Source: Eopsaltria australis (lineage: Eukaryota; Chordata; Aves; Passeriformes; Petroicidae). From it: a DNA stretch of 64,000 bases. The notes beneath the pieces are model-generated. The model made no database searches and was not told where the DNA came from. It saw only the letters and a list, made by a program, of their open reading frames with translations. The position numbers and the translations under genes are program-made. The DNA lies in NCBI GenBank assembly GCA_034509425.1, contig JAVTVJ010000070.1:1302001-1366000 (forward strand). The letters run 5' to 3'. Positions 39,430-51,757 of the stretch are shown piece by piece. Each line of letters starts with the position of its first letter. Position 1 is the stretch's first letter.

Positions 39430-39640
39430 CATGACTCCAGCATTAAACCCTTTTCATAAACGTATCAAACTTCATCTTAAAAGCAGCTAGTTGTTTTGGG
39501 CTTTTTTACCTTCTCACAATATAACATCTGGAAGGGCTGGTTCACAATCCTTATTCTAATGCTGTTTATTGTTAAAGACAGCACCTTCTTTTGGTTTCCA
39601 TTATGTATTGACAGTTTTCCAAGCAGTTGGCCTCGAGATT
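39430..39640 (-). mobile_element. Ancient CR1 3' region fragment
   Basis: On the plus strand CCCTTTTCATAAACGTATCA, AACTTCATCTTAAAAGCAG, CTAGTTGTTTTGGGC and CTGGAAGGGCTGGTTCACAA parallel the reverse complement of an old CR1 3' region (its ATCAAACTCCATCTTAAAAC...GTTAGGTT and GGAAGGCTGTTCCAGAAC blocks). It is decayed and bounded only approximately. Confidence 0.68.
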
Positions 39641-42600
39641 TCTTGAAGATTTTCTTCAAAAACCCGAGTGTTTAATACTGTAAGAAACTGCATGTCTGTT
39701 TATTGATATCTTTTACAGTTCCATCCTCTTCATTGAAAAAATGTTCACTTCATCACATAAAATGCTTTGAATGAAACTGGTGTATTTTTCTCAGCAAAAA
39801 GCTTTCTCCTTGATTTGCCTGGGATAGGATTTCCATGAAAAAATGTATTTCTGGATTTAAAAGATTATAAAATATCTAGAGGCTTATGCTTCCTTTGTGC
39901 TCTCACAGGTTTAGGCATAACACTGAGCAAAGTCACTGAAATATGATAATATTTTTCCAATCTGCAACTTTTTTGGTAACACTTTATCATCAGAAAATGC
40001 CACACTTTCTGATTTTACAGTGAAGATTCAATGCTGGACTAACTATAGAGTCTCCAAAGAACACAGAATGCAAACCAGAGAAAAAGCATCGCTAGAAGCT
40101 AAGTTCATGGTTTACAACCCTTTTCCCTCAATTATTGTGCAGAATTTCAGCTCAGAAGAACCAAGACAGTAAAAATGCAATTAAAATGCCATAAATTTTA
40201 CAAATAGTGCACTTTCAGACAATAGGATTTTATATTGCAAAATCACTGATAAGCCTGAAGGAAATTACATGGACCTATGTGAGCTCTTCCTTTTGTTAGA
40301 AATGTGGAGCAAGATCTGAACTTAACTTGTAGAAAACATTACGATCTATGTTTTTAGTTATGAAGCAAAATCAGATGTAACTTCCAATAGGAAAGACATA
40401 TAAAAACATCTTTTAAACAACCTTTTTTTCTACTGTCTTTAAGCTCTGCATGGAAGTGCTTTGATATAGGACCAACAACAGAGAGATCTCTGTCTCACCA
40501 GTGGTTTCTTGCCTTGGGCCTGATGCATTAGGGAGTGAAAATGTAGAATTTTAGACAAATATCAGGTAAGATTTTCTTAAGTTTGGGGATTTTACCACAC
40601 CCTGTGCCCCAAAGGATCTTAGTCATATGCTTGCCATACCATTTTCTCCCAGCAGAACCAAGAACTGGTGGTTCTTGTTTAGAGCCTTATGCATCACCTT
40701 TTGCCTAATTCTATCATTTCACTGTCCATCCTTGTTCAAGTTTTAATCTGGAATAGGAATCACTGATACATGAAGAGAGAGAACTGGTCACTTGGCAGGA
40801 ATGAAACATCATTCTCTTTTTCGCTCTTGCCTACTTTGTGCCTTAATTTTCCTTTCAGAATGCTATGACTTGCATACACATATGCTTCTCTCAACCTAAA
40901 GATACCTCAATGCCATCTAAATATGAAAAATCTAGAAGATATAGAATAATCTGCTGTCTTGAGCCTTGGCACTAGAGTCAGTGGGTCAGTTCATCTGTTT
41001 CTGCCTTTATGGTGAGTAGCGTTGCAAAACAAATCTCCACAACAAACTAAGGAACTGGAGGTTAAGGGTTGATAGTTTGATGCGAGGATGCAGCACTGAA
41101 TCATCTGACTGTTGAATGATTTATAGAGAATGTATGGCTTTTCATGAGGAAAGTGGAAAGAGTATTTTTTTTCTGGTAATGTCATGTGTATAACGCATTT
41201 TGGGAGAGGGTAAAACAGAGCAAGATCCTTACTAAAAGCCTGAGAGGGTCTCACTGGAGAAAATTTGGGATTTTTTACTTCCCTCATCAGAAAAGCAAAA
41301 AAACTGTTCAGCACAGGATGTCTCTCCATTTCTCCACTGTTTCAATGGATGTTTTTCGCAACATAGCCAGGACATTCCTTGTTGAATTATTTATTTTTCA
41401 ACAGAGGACGTGAAGTCACAGTGACCCCAGTTTTCTCTTGTGTAAGGCTCTTCACAAGTCAGTGCAGTACATAGGTGAGATGCCCTAGGTATGTTTAATT
41501 ATTTAAGTTAACTTTCATCATCTTTTCTAAGCAGTCTTAGCAATTTTAATGCGCACTTTTAAGGGAGACTGTTAGAAACGTAGCGTCTCTTTTTGCTCTG
41601 AATAAGGTGCTGTTTTCCCTAATTTTGATTTTTTTTTCTAGTTTCAGGAAGTGGAAAAGGACAGGTTCATATCTTAGAGAACTCAGATTGGGCTTGGATT
41701 TAATTATAGCTAATAACTGAATAATACATGTTAGGAAAGACGTGAAAACCCACTAAGGGGAAACTGACATGAAATATGTGGCCATGGTGAATAAAACTGC
41801 TTTTCTAGTGATTTATTTCAATGATCAAATTGCTCTCCCCTCAGGAGCTGATATCTAAACCACATGAACAAATTTGGGTGACTTTTCAGCAAAGAAGATA
41901 TAGGTTTTGATAGAGTAGGCAATGGATTTTGGGACAATTTTTATTTACCGTCATAATTTTAAATCTGAAACAAATATATTTTTCAGTTAGATCATTTCAG
42001 ATGAACAGCAGATGTTGTTAGGAAAAAGAATGTTGTCAAAATAAGAAGCTAGAAGTGTAATGTTTGCTTAATAATTTGCTTTTTCATCTACAGGAAACTG
42101 CATCAGTATTTTTTACCTAGATACATTGTTTTGTGTATGTTTGCATAGCTGCATCATATGGACAACCAGTCCCTCAAACATCAGTCCTCATTCTCATGCT
42201 TTTACATTTTGGAATTATTAGTTATCAGATGATAGTTGCTCTGTGAGCATCCTTCTACTTTGTAGTCCTCAGAATCATTCCTTCCTCTTACTCCAGTCTT
42301 GAGGATTGTCTAGTTCTTTCCTATCGTTCCTGAATTGATAATGTTATTCTTTATAAAGCCTTATAAAAGTTTCATTATTACAGTCCTAGTTATTTTGTCT
42401 TCAACAATGTTCTTTGGAAATTAAATTAATTTTGCTGAAGAACTTTCTTCTGAACTATCATTTTTCTAAATGTGCTCCCCAGCCTGGCATATTGATTTCC
42501 AATGGGTTACAAAAGGGATCTTTTTCACACATGAGAAGCAATTACAGTTTCATTTTATGTTTCATCAAAGTTCTTTCTACTCGAAAATTTGTAGGGAAGA

Positions 42601-43378
42601 AATTCAAGCCCCGCTAGCATGATGAGATCAGACATAAAATCAAGTAAATATCTTTCCAGTTTGGATAAATTGTCTACAGATTTAATACACCACACGTTGA
42701 AACAATTACATGATCCTAGGAAAAACATTAACATTCAGTCAGTCATAGCTAGGACTTAAAATTTAAATTCACAGAGTGATTTATTCTAACGTGTAATAAG
42801 CAGAGATATCACTGAGGAGCTAAGAAACCAATCTGGCACAGTTACAAGCAGCATTATATTTGAGAAATTTTAGAAGGCATCATGCTGCATAAACACTTTT
42901 CTGTTATATGTAAAATATTATATGCTGTCCAAGTTCTTTATAAAAGGTAGCAATTATATGTTACAGCTGGGAGTCGTTTCACTGCATAAAAACTTAAGAA
43001 AAGTAGCCTTTTGAGTGCACAGATTTTATGCTTTAGCCCTGCATTTTGAGATTTATCCTGGGGACAATTGCATAATGCTTTTGGATTTGCAAAGAAAAAA
43101 TTGTTTAGTTCCAAAATTATAGTTAGAGGGGGCTTCTTTCCATTCAAAGGAAAATAGCAGGAAAATTAATCAAAGAAGAAATTGTGAATGTTTACCTGAA
43201 TTTGACTGATAGGGACAAGCTAATAAAGACAAGAGAAAGAAGAATTTTACTTTCCTAATAAGTTACAAGAATCTATCTAGAAAAATATTTTATTACTTTA
43301 TTGTTAGTTGCAATAATTGTCCTTTAAATGAGTTATTTAATTCATGTATTTCATGACAGGTATTGGATTTGAGTTTTG

Positions 43379-43395
43379 TTTTTTTTTTTTTTTTT
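43379..43395. repeat. T17 homopolymer
   Basis: An uninterrupted run of 17 T on the plus strand, followed by cttttaatcc. It could be the poly(A) of an insertion on the minus strand, but no processed transcript is visible next to it. Confidence 0.9.
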
Positions 43396-44810
43396 CTTTT
43401 AATCCAAGGAGGCTATCTTGCTGCATCCAGAGGTTTTAGAAAAAGGGAAGAGGAATCAAAGAGAACTATTACTGTCCCAAATGTGGATATTTTCAACCTA
43501 AGAAAATTATTATGGAATAAATCTGTTTCATTAACATCTTCAAATATTTTCATTCCCACCAAGAAATAACAATTTAAACACCAAAGGATGTCTAATCAAC
43601 AGCTTTTCTGATTTTCACTAACTAGCTCCCACAAAGCGTGATGACAAATTACTTCTTCTGAAATCAATTTCTTCATATTTCAGAAACTTCTGTTCTAGTG
43701 ATAGAAAATTGTACTTTGATAGGCAATAATAGCTCTTCCATTGGCATTATTTCTCTGTCATTCCACAGATGGAAAAGAATTGCTTATTCAGGCAATTGCT
43801 TGTTCACGCCTCTGATACTGATTGCATAGTACCAATATAATTCAGCATCTGTAGATGTTTTCTCTGATTTCACATTTATATGGGCTTGTAAAAGTAATTA
43901 GTAATTGGACTAAAGTCAGTGGAGTTTTTCTAAAATGACTATAAGTGTTCATATTTGGAAAACATTGGTCGGTAAATTATGAGATAGAGAAACCTTGTTT
44001 CTCCAGTTATTTCAGTGGGGTTATGCCACTTCCATGCTAGCAAAAGTCCATTTAATGAGCATGTAGGAGTCATACTTACCATTTGTATTATTAGAACAAG
44101 CATTTTTTTGTTATTCCAGAATAATTTTCTTAAATTTAACTTGAGAGTTCCTTGTATTTTTTCAGTTTAAACATTTATTTTGTTGCAGACTCCACAAATA
44201 TTTTTCTTCAGCTGGATTTAAATTCAACCTTGGAGCATTTGCAAAATCAAGGTTTCTTGAACAAAAAGTGAAATAAATAGTATCCTCCACAGAAGCTGTT
44301 AGTTTTCTACTCTTTACTAGATAAGGCGCAGGGGAATCAGGAGAGGAAATAAGGGAAATGAAATATTGCTAAAAAGCACCCATCAACAGGAATTGTTGCA
44401 AGAAAATATCTGAGGTAAAAGGCTTCTTTGACAAATAGCAGAGTTTGCTTTGTTTTCATGAATTACAGGGTTGTAATTGATTTGTCATTAATTGACCAAA
44501 TAGAAAGGGAAGGTGGAATGAATTAATGCAATTCAGAATTGGAAAATTACCAAATTACTAAAATAAACGTTAGCATGTCAAAGGTTAAGGCATTTCCACT
44601 TCAATAAGATATGGGAAAGCAGAGGTCAACCTCCTTAAAGAATTTTAAAAAATTTAAATCCTACTGATTGGAAACTTGCCATGTCATAGCTCAAGACAAG
44701 TAATTTCTGAATTTTATCTGGTATTCCATTACCTTTTCTGACAAAATGTTATCATCCAAAGAGAACTATGCACAGTAGACAGCAATGTGAAAACAAGGAG
44801 GTAATAGCAT

Positions 44811-44845
44811 TATATATATATTAAAAAAAAAAATATATATATATA
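44811..44845. repeat. AT microsatellite with central A-run
   Basis: The sequence is (TA)5, then TTA and an A-run of about 11, then (TA)6. It is nearly self-complementary in its outer parts and likely to be variable in length. Confidence 0.9.
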
Positions 44846-46309
44846 GCATCAAAAATTTCCAGTTTGGAACAGAAATATTGCTAAACCACAAGTCTGCAAT
44901 TTTTACTGACAGAGTTTAACTACTAGAAAACCTTCCATAAAGCAGAGTTGTATGAGCAGTTTTTTGAGATCAGTTTCTTAAGGGTCATTGATCAGACTTT
45001 ATGATTGCTCATGCCTGTTTTCTATATGCAGTTGTGAATGGTTAGGCCGATTTCAACAAAGTTTTTCAGAGGAGTTTATTCTTAAATTGGGTTTCTTCCT
45101 GCAAATGTCGCATGAAGTGGTCCCTAGGTGGAGGAGAAGTGACCTTATTGGTACTTGTTTTGTGGAAAAGCATGTGGAGATAGGAGCAGCAGTAAGCCAT
45201 CCAAGTGGTGGTGCTCTTCAGAACATCTTCAACAGGGAGCGTCTCAAGCTTCCCTCAATTTGCTGGAAAAATGCAGAGCGTGCCATGGAGTAAGGTAAAG
45301 GGCTCATGACATTGTGGGAGCAGGCCATAATGGTTTGGCAGACATCTGAGACAGGGAAAATTACAAGACTATGGAGGGGAACTACTGTCGTGGAAGGAAA
45401 TGGAGGATATGTTAATTCAGCTGCTACAGAACAGTTCTAGTTTTTGTCTCTATTTATTTGTTCATTCTGCATGCTGCTCTCCATTATGATCTCCAACAAA
45501 TATCTTTGCCTTTCTATTCCTTGTTTTCTCTTATGTGTAATGATACTAACTTTCTGTATTTTGGAGAAGCACACGATTTTTAAAAAAATAATTTTTTTAT
45601 TAATCTTCTGAAGAACATGACTTCAGGTGAATCTAATTAAAATAATAGGACAGTGTGCAAAGCCAATTTTGGCAAGGATGTGTCATGAAAATTTTATACA
45701 GGGAGAATTAACTCCATTAATGTGTAGCTGAACTAGTAAAAAAGAGTCTAATGACAAAAGTGTTTTGGAAAGAATCTTGAAAATGGTGGAGAATGGTAAG
45801 CCTTTTTAAGAAAGAAAAAATTTACAGTATGATAGGTTTAAGAATGAAGAAGAGTATGATTGGTACTGGAATGAATGAATTAATTGCATGGTGTATATCA
45901 GACATCAAACGTCAGTGTGAAACCTACAAATTTCCAAAAAGCATGTAAATTGTCAGACTGTTGAATCATTGGTATTACTTTTTGAAAGGACTGGCTCAGA
46001 CTTTTGGACATTTTGACAGTGATTCTGCATTCATCTACTTCTCTTTTGCAAATCACAGGAATCGTGTTTCAGACACTTATTTGCAGAGCTAGTGTTGATT
46101 ATTCTTTGGGAATAAGTCAGGAAGTTAATATAGGTAGCTAAGTTTGCTTAGGCTGTATCTCTTGTCCATGGGGAATGATAAGCACTTTCAGAAGGTGATT
46201 CAGAGCCATCAGAATCAGCTTCTATCTTCACTGGCTACATTAAATGTTTATTCGTGAATGGAATAGGTATACCCCAGTCAACATCCACGTAGTAGGAGGC
46301 AGTCACTGC

Positions 46310-46336
46310 AGTAGAGGCTGCAAATCAGCCTCTACT
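46310..46336. other. Perfect 11-bp hairpin with 5-nt loop
   Basis: The arms agtagaggctg (46310-46320) and cagcctctact (46326-46336) are perfect reverse complements around the loop caaat. A short outer pair, actg and cagt, could extend it after a bulge. No microRNA-length stem, terminator context or repeat family accompanies it. Confidence 0.85.
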
Positions 46337-46657
46337 ATGACAGTACATGTTCCAGTGCCAAACTGAGAGGTCTGACATAGTGCCTGCCCCATAAACCATG
46401 GTAGGTGCTGAACTGTAAACCCCATGTGTTCAACAGTGGAGCAGGAATAAATACTTGTAGGCTTTCCACTAGAAGCTGGGAATCTGGGTATGCATAAAAG
46501 ATCTGTTAATCCCAGAAGTACATGTGAAGGCCTTACTCAGCTATCCCATCTCTGGAGCACATTAATTATGTGAGCATCCAGACAGTCTTCCTGCAATCCC
46601 CACCTGGTGTTCTTAGGACAAACCACACTGCCCTTCAGAGATGATGCAAAGGAAGAT

Positions 46658-46690
46658 GGTGTGTGTATGTATGTGTGTGTGTCTGTGTAG
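46658..46690. repeat. GT-rich microsatellite
   Basis: An impure (GT)n run broken by GTAT units and one GTCT unit. Simple sequence only. Confidence 0.85.
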
Positions 46691-47214
46691 GGTGCATGTG
46701 GAGACCTGAATATCTGTCATTGTCACACTCAGCAAAGCAAGTGTGACAGGGAAATCCTTATTTCATTCACTGAACAAATAGAGGTGAACTTTATGCACAA
46801 AAACCTTAAAACTAAAAAGTGCTGATAATCAAATCAGGAATGGCCAGCAGTGATACTGATTTATGTGAATTGGGCTTCTTTTCTTCAGAAGTGGGTTGAG
46901 GAAACAATTGCTGTCTCAGCTGGCTGCACTGTCATGTGGAAATGATGCTCAGCCAGTAGCAGACACATCTGGGTTGAAATCAGCTTTTAGTACTTAGTCC
47001 TGCTATCCCTTTGCTATTCCCTTAAGCTCTACAGCTGTTTGATTATAAAATTTAGTCATGTGCCAATAACAAATTCTCTGAACACCATGGTGTGGAAAAT
47101 TAATCGTTAAGTTTTCAACAGATGTCTGTTGATGGATTATTTTTGTCAGGAGATGAATTGCTTTATTGGGTTCTGCTGTTCTGCTGTGCTCTTAGGCCTC
47201 ATATCTCATTACTT

Positions 47215-47310
47215 CATCCTACACTGTTTATTTTCACAACCATAAATTTGATAAGTTGAAATACAGTCTACCATTTTACACATGAATCATTTTTCATGAC
47301 TGATTTTACC
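47215..47310 (-). mobile_element. Possible MIR-like fragment
   Basis: The plus strand reads TTTATTTTCACAACCATAAA, then ACCATTTTACACATGAATCA. This resembles the reverse complement of the MIR 3' half (CCTCACAAC...ATGAGG and CCCATTTTACAGATGAGG). It is weakly supported. Confidence 0.3.
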
Positions 47311-47317
47311 TAATCTG

Positions 47318-47343
47318 CTAGATAGATACAAGTATCTATCTAG
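47318..47343. other. 26-nt near-perfect palindrome
   Basis: The arms ctagatagatac (47318-47329) and gtatctatctag (47332-47343) are perfect reverse complements separated by two A. It may have arisen from two short GATA-type runs in opposite orientation. Confidence 0.9.
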
Positions 47344-48854
47344 ATCTCCTGTGGTTCTCTATTTTGGTAGAGGGTTGTGCCTCTCCATTGCAGAATAGTT
47401 GGATGTTGGCAATCTGTGTGTTGGAAAGCTCTCAGGCACTCGCTGGGGTTCCCAGGCCTGACATATGCAACAACGCTGCTGTATTTCAGCTTAATGGCCA
47501 TATTAAAATTTAGCCACTAGGGCATAGCCTAGTTTTTCAAAGAAGAAGCTGTCTCTATGGAAAGAACTTCTATAAGGGAACCAGATGTTTAATTCTGAAT
47601 TATTTCAGCACAGAGCTTATTCTTAGTATTTATTAATAAACACTGGTAACCAAGTACATGCTTTTTAAGAGTCAAGCAGTATTGCACATGTTCACTATAC
47701 TGGAGTCAACAGCCTGCAGCACATTAACCTTGCATTCTAAACCCCTAATGTAAAGTGCCCCAGAGGGTTATTGAAAAGCCACTACCAAAGAGATCTTCCT
47801 TGTTCTTCAGAACTGCAGACCTTCGGAGCTCAGACACCTGTTCTCAAATAAACACCTAAGCAAGAGCACCCTCATGGGAAATCTGTGTTTTATAGTTTGT
47901 GCAAGTACTAGTGGAAATTAACACATGCATTTCTTGACAAATTTTTGGAGATAAAAACAATTGTATCCGCAAAAGATGTGAATGTTTAGTAGCACTTTTG
48001 CTTTATTTCATTCCTCTATAAAGAGACTCTGCTTACCTCACCGTATCTTTGGTGTATACTGAGTGACTTTTTCCGTTTAGGTTGTTAACTGTTCATGGAC
48101 TAGACAGGAGAATTGAAATTCTTCTGACTTCCCATCCCAGGTTGTACCTCTCAATCCAGATGAGCAGGACCCTTCTTGTGTAGCTAATGCAATGCAGTGC
48201 ACTGCAGACTTACCCCAGCTATTTCTAAATATACTTCCAGGATCCTAATCCTCTCACTCACCTAGCTTGATCATAGACTTCAGTACAGCTATAACCTAAC
48301 AAGTATGCAAAATGAACTCTGCCAAGCACCTCCTTTGCTTTCAGTAGTTTTGTGACATTAGATGATGTTCCTTTCCCCTTTTTGACCTTTCCTGTGGGTT
48401 CAACGTGGCTTCTGGAGAGCACTTGCAACTACTAGGGAAACTAATGGGTTTCACCTCTTATCTCACTTGACTGACTGGGCTCCTCTTACAGCATTACAAT
48501 ACTTGATTCTAATTGTATGCAAACATTGATAATTGTAATGGATAAGTGCTCTAATCCGAGAATAATTTACTGTTTATGCCATTTGCATGTATGTGGCTTT
48601 CAGGCTGAATGGAAATTGCAGAATAGGTGTTAATTAACTCCTGAGAACAACTTTTGTAAACTAATACTCCTTATTCACGTATTAGTATAAAAAAGGAGAC
48701 ATAAGAGGGTAACGTATGGGAAATAAATTATTCAGAATTTGAAAAAAGACATGGCACGAAATACTATGTATTTTGTGCAGAGAATTCTCTACAGACATCT
48801 TAAGAGGAATTTAGTGTGATCATGGTGGCATGGAAAGTGAATGAAGTTACAGGA

Positions 48855-50020
48855 TGGCCAGGGTGTCAGATCCAGGCAGCATGGGGTAGGTCGTGTTTGA
48901 TCAACCTGGTCTCCTTTTATGACCAGGTGACCTGCATGGTGGATGCGGGGAAGGCTGTGGATGTTGTCTATTTGGACTTCAGCAAGGCCTTTGACACTGT
49001 CTCCCATGGCACACTCCTGGAAAAGCTGGCAGCCCGTGGCTTGGACAGGAGCACTCTTTGCTGGGTCAAGAGCTGGCTGGATGGCCAGGCCCAGAGAGTG
49101 GTGGTGAAGGGTACTGCATCCAGGTGGCAGCCAATCGTCAGTAGTGTCCCTCAGGGGTCTGTGCTGGGGCCAGTTCTGTTCAATATCTTCATTGATGACA
49201 TGGATGAGGGTATTGAGCCTTCCATTAGAAAATTTGCAGATGATACTAAGCTGGGAGCATGTGTCGATCTGTTGGAAGGTAGAAGGGCTCTGCAGAGAGG
49301 CTCGGAATGGTTGGATGGATGGGCAGAGTCCAAATAGATGAAGTTTCATAAGTTCAAGTGCCAAGTCCTGCATTTGGGCCACAATAACCCCCTTCAGTGT
49401 CACAGGCTGGGGACGGTGTCGCTGGACAGTGCCCAGGCAGAAAGGGACCTGGGGGTACTGGTAGACAGCCGATTGAACATGAGCCAGCAGTGTGCCCCGG
49501 TGGCCAAGAAGGCCAATGGCATCCTGGCCCGTCTCAGGAATGGTGTGGCCAGCAGGACTAGGGAGGTCATTCTCCCCCTGCACTTGGCACTGGTGAGGCC
49601 ACACCTTGAGTGCTGTGCCCAGTTCTGGGCCCCTCAGTTTAGGAAGGACGTTGAGACACTTCAGCGTGTCCAGAGGAGGGCAACAAGGCTGGGGAGGGGT
49701 TCAGAACACAAGCCCTGTGAGGAACGAGAGAGCTGGGGTTGTTTAGCCTGGAGAAAAGGAGACTCAGAAGTGACCTTATCACTCTCTACTACTTCCTGAA
49801 GGGTGGTTGTAGCCAAGTGGGGATTGGTCTCTTCCTCCAGACAGTGACTGACAGAACAAGAGGACACAGTCTTAAGCTACGCCAGGGGAAATGTAGGTTG
49901 CATATTAGGAAAAAGATTTTTACAGAAAGAGTGGTAGAATACTGGAATTGTCTGCCCGGGGAGGTGGTGGAGTCACCATCCCTGGATGTGTTTAAAAAAG
50001 TTTGGGTGTGGCACTCAGTG
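48855..50020 (+). pseudogene. CR1 ORF2 reverse transcriptase fragment, broken
   Basis: The frame opening at 48816 encodes the palm of a LINE reverse transcriptase. Motif A is YLDFSKAFD (residues 52-60), motif B is [12 protein letters not shown] (111-122), and motif C is FADD (140-143, at 49233-49244); all catalytic aspartates are present. An in-frame TAG at 49335-49337 interrupts it just before MKFHKFKC, where the family normally reads on. The same frame then continues through the [12 protein letters not shown] and ALVRPHLE blocks to about 49700. A frameshift between about 49700 and 49740 moves the homology to another frame ([12 protein letters not shown] from 49742). The endonuclease domain and the start of the reverse transcriptase are absent. 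It cannot encode an active enzyme. Confidence 0.93.
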
Positions 50021-50107
50021 CCATGGTTTAGTGGAGGTGTTAGGGCATGGGTTGGACTCAATGATCTTGAATGTCTCTTCCAACCCAGTGATTCTGTGTG
50101 TCTGTGA
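48855..50107 (+). mobile_element. CR1 LINE, 5'-truncated, about 1.25 kb
   Basis: This is a CR1 non-LTR retrotransposon copy in sense orientation. It starts inside the reverse transcriptase domain of ORF2, just before motif A, and runs to the 3' end. The 3' UTR carries the CR1-typical GGGTTGGACTCAATGATCTT, TCTTCCAACCCAGTGATTCT and a short imperfect terminal repeat (GATTCTGTGTGTCTGTG) instead of a poly(A) tail. The 5' truncation fits incomplete target-primed reverse transcription. The start is approximate because the first 30 to 40 bp are diverged. It is one of the two best-preserved CR1 copies here. Confidence 0.95.
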
Positions 50108-51752
50108 GGTTTGCCTCAATCTGTTGAACAGCAAAGAGACTGAAGAAGTTGGGATGTAGGAGTAAGTCCAGTTGATGTGGGATGGAGGACACACATATTC
50201 AATAACATAGAAATATTACATCACATCATAGATGCCATATTAGAAGGAAAATGTGTGGTAGTTAAAATGATACTGCTGGCTAGATAGGTCTTTCATTTCC
50301 CCATCACAGAAAAAGGGAAAAAAACCTTTCAATTCAATTATTTAAATTACCTCTTCTTTCTCTGTTGCACTCAGCACAATTATGAATTTAGACATGTCCT
50401 TTGGCTCGCGGACTAGCTCTTTATTAAAACATACATAAGGAGAAGAAACAAGAGAAAGCCAAATTTTGGAGACAAGATGATGAGAAATTTAAGCTCTGAA
50501 TTTCACCCAATGATAGAAGCACTTGTGTGGCATTTCACCCCTTTCAGTGGTGCTGCAATTCAGTAAATTGCAACACAGTTCACCATTAACCCCTCACATA
50601 CCTGCTCCTCTGAATACACTCCATTTGTGAAGTATTTATGGGGAGGCTTAGCATGGCTATGTTATCACAAAAATGAGTAAGCATATTAGTGTCCACGCAT
50701 TAAAATTTTGCATAATAAAGTCTTTTATCATATGCTAAATGAAGTACACAGAGCATTCAGAAAAAATGTCACTTGCCTGCTTCTTATTAATAATCGCTGT
50801 TTCACTGGAACTCTTCCTGATCTACAGGACAAAAATGGCAGTTAAATGCTTATTTTGGTTTATTAAAGAAGTCTTGCTAATTTGATTTTAGTTATAATTT
50901 TACATTTAAGTGAATTTTCATTGTTATTATTAACAAATTCAGGCAGCAAAACCAATTAGTAATAGAAATCCTTTAACAGTATTACACTATATCTTTATTA
51001 TACCTTAATCACTCAAAAAAGGTACCTGCAAAAAACCATTAAAACCACAAATGCATTTATGATGAATAACTGAATCACATTGGTTTGCCTCTGCATTTTC
51101 ATTATGATTTTTTTATGAGACAAAAATTGCTAAAACATGGAATCTTAATGTAAATCCAAGTTTATCTACAAAGTGTGAAAAATGTAGAAAAGGATGAGGA
51201 AAAACCTGTAAATTAGGACAAAGATAAAACTTTTCAATTTTATTTTCCTATTTTCTCTTCATCAGTGGCTTTACAACCCTTTTTTACAGCTTTTTCTTCT
51301 GAAATGCTTAGAAGACTGTTCTTCATACACAATATTTCTGATATCCAAATCTTCTATAATGGAAAGGTCATTTCATCTGATAAAATAGCTTATGTGAACA
51401 ACTTGTTAAAAAATAATTCAAAAGCATATTTAATTACAGGCAAAACTGTATGGATATAGTATCCATGAATTCATGCTGACACATTGCAATATCTTGGGCT
51501 GTGATGTTTATTCAATTCCATAGACACATTTCGAGTTCATGTATAAATGTATGTTATGTGACCTGACATCTAAATCTGTTTCTTTGAGGAAGCTGATTCC
51601 TTCAGACATATTCCAAACATGCTTAAGAAACATTGAGAACAATGTCAACAGTATAGGGAAATTGGGAGGCATAATGGCTTATTCAGTACAATGATAGAAA
51701 TTCCAGGGGTGGGATTTTTTGTGTTATTTATTACAAGTTAAGCAAGCTGTGA
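50108..51752. other. No gene seen; AT-rich unique sequence
   Basis: Between the CR1 copy and the solo LTR I recognise nothing. Frames are short and random-looking. Confidence 0.6.
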
Positions 51753-51757
51753 GTATG
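51753..51757. repeat. Target-site duplication, left copy (gtatg)
   Basis: The five bases gtatg directly precede the LTR start and recur directly after its end at 52221-52225. Confidence 0.8.

Larger units (their letters stand above)
39641..48854. other. 9.2-kb stretch with no gene and few repeats
   Basis: This is the longest interval without clear transposon remains. I see only simple sequence (T-run, AT and GT microsatellites), two perfect hairpins and a weak MIR-like stretch, listed separately. Open frames such as 44988-45293 (101 codons) have no recognisable homology. The low repeat load could reflect constraint or simply fully decayed repeats. Confidence 0.5.

Noticed and set aside
48193..48206. 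14-bp palindrome tgcagtgcactgca
   Set aside because: Short and isolated; such palindromes are expected by chance in 64 kb.
48789..49604. 271-codon frame on the minus strand opposite the CR1 copy
   Set aside because: It is the shadow of CR1 reverse transcriptase read on the wrong strand; the homology lies on the plus strand.
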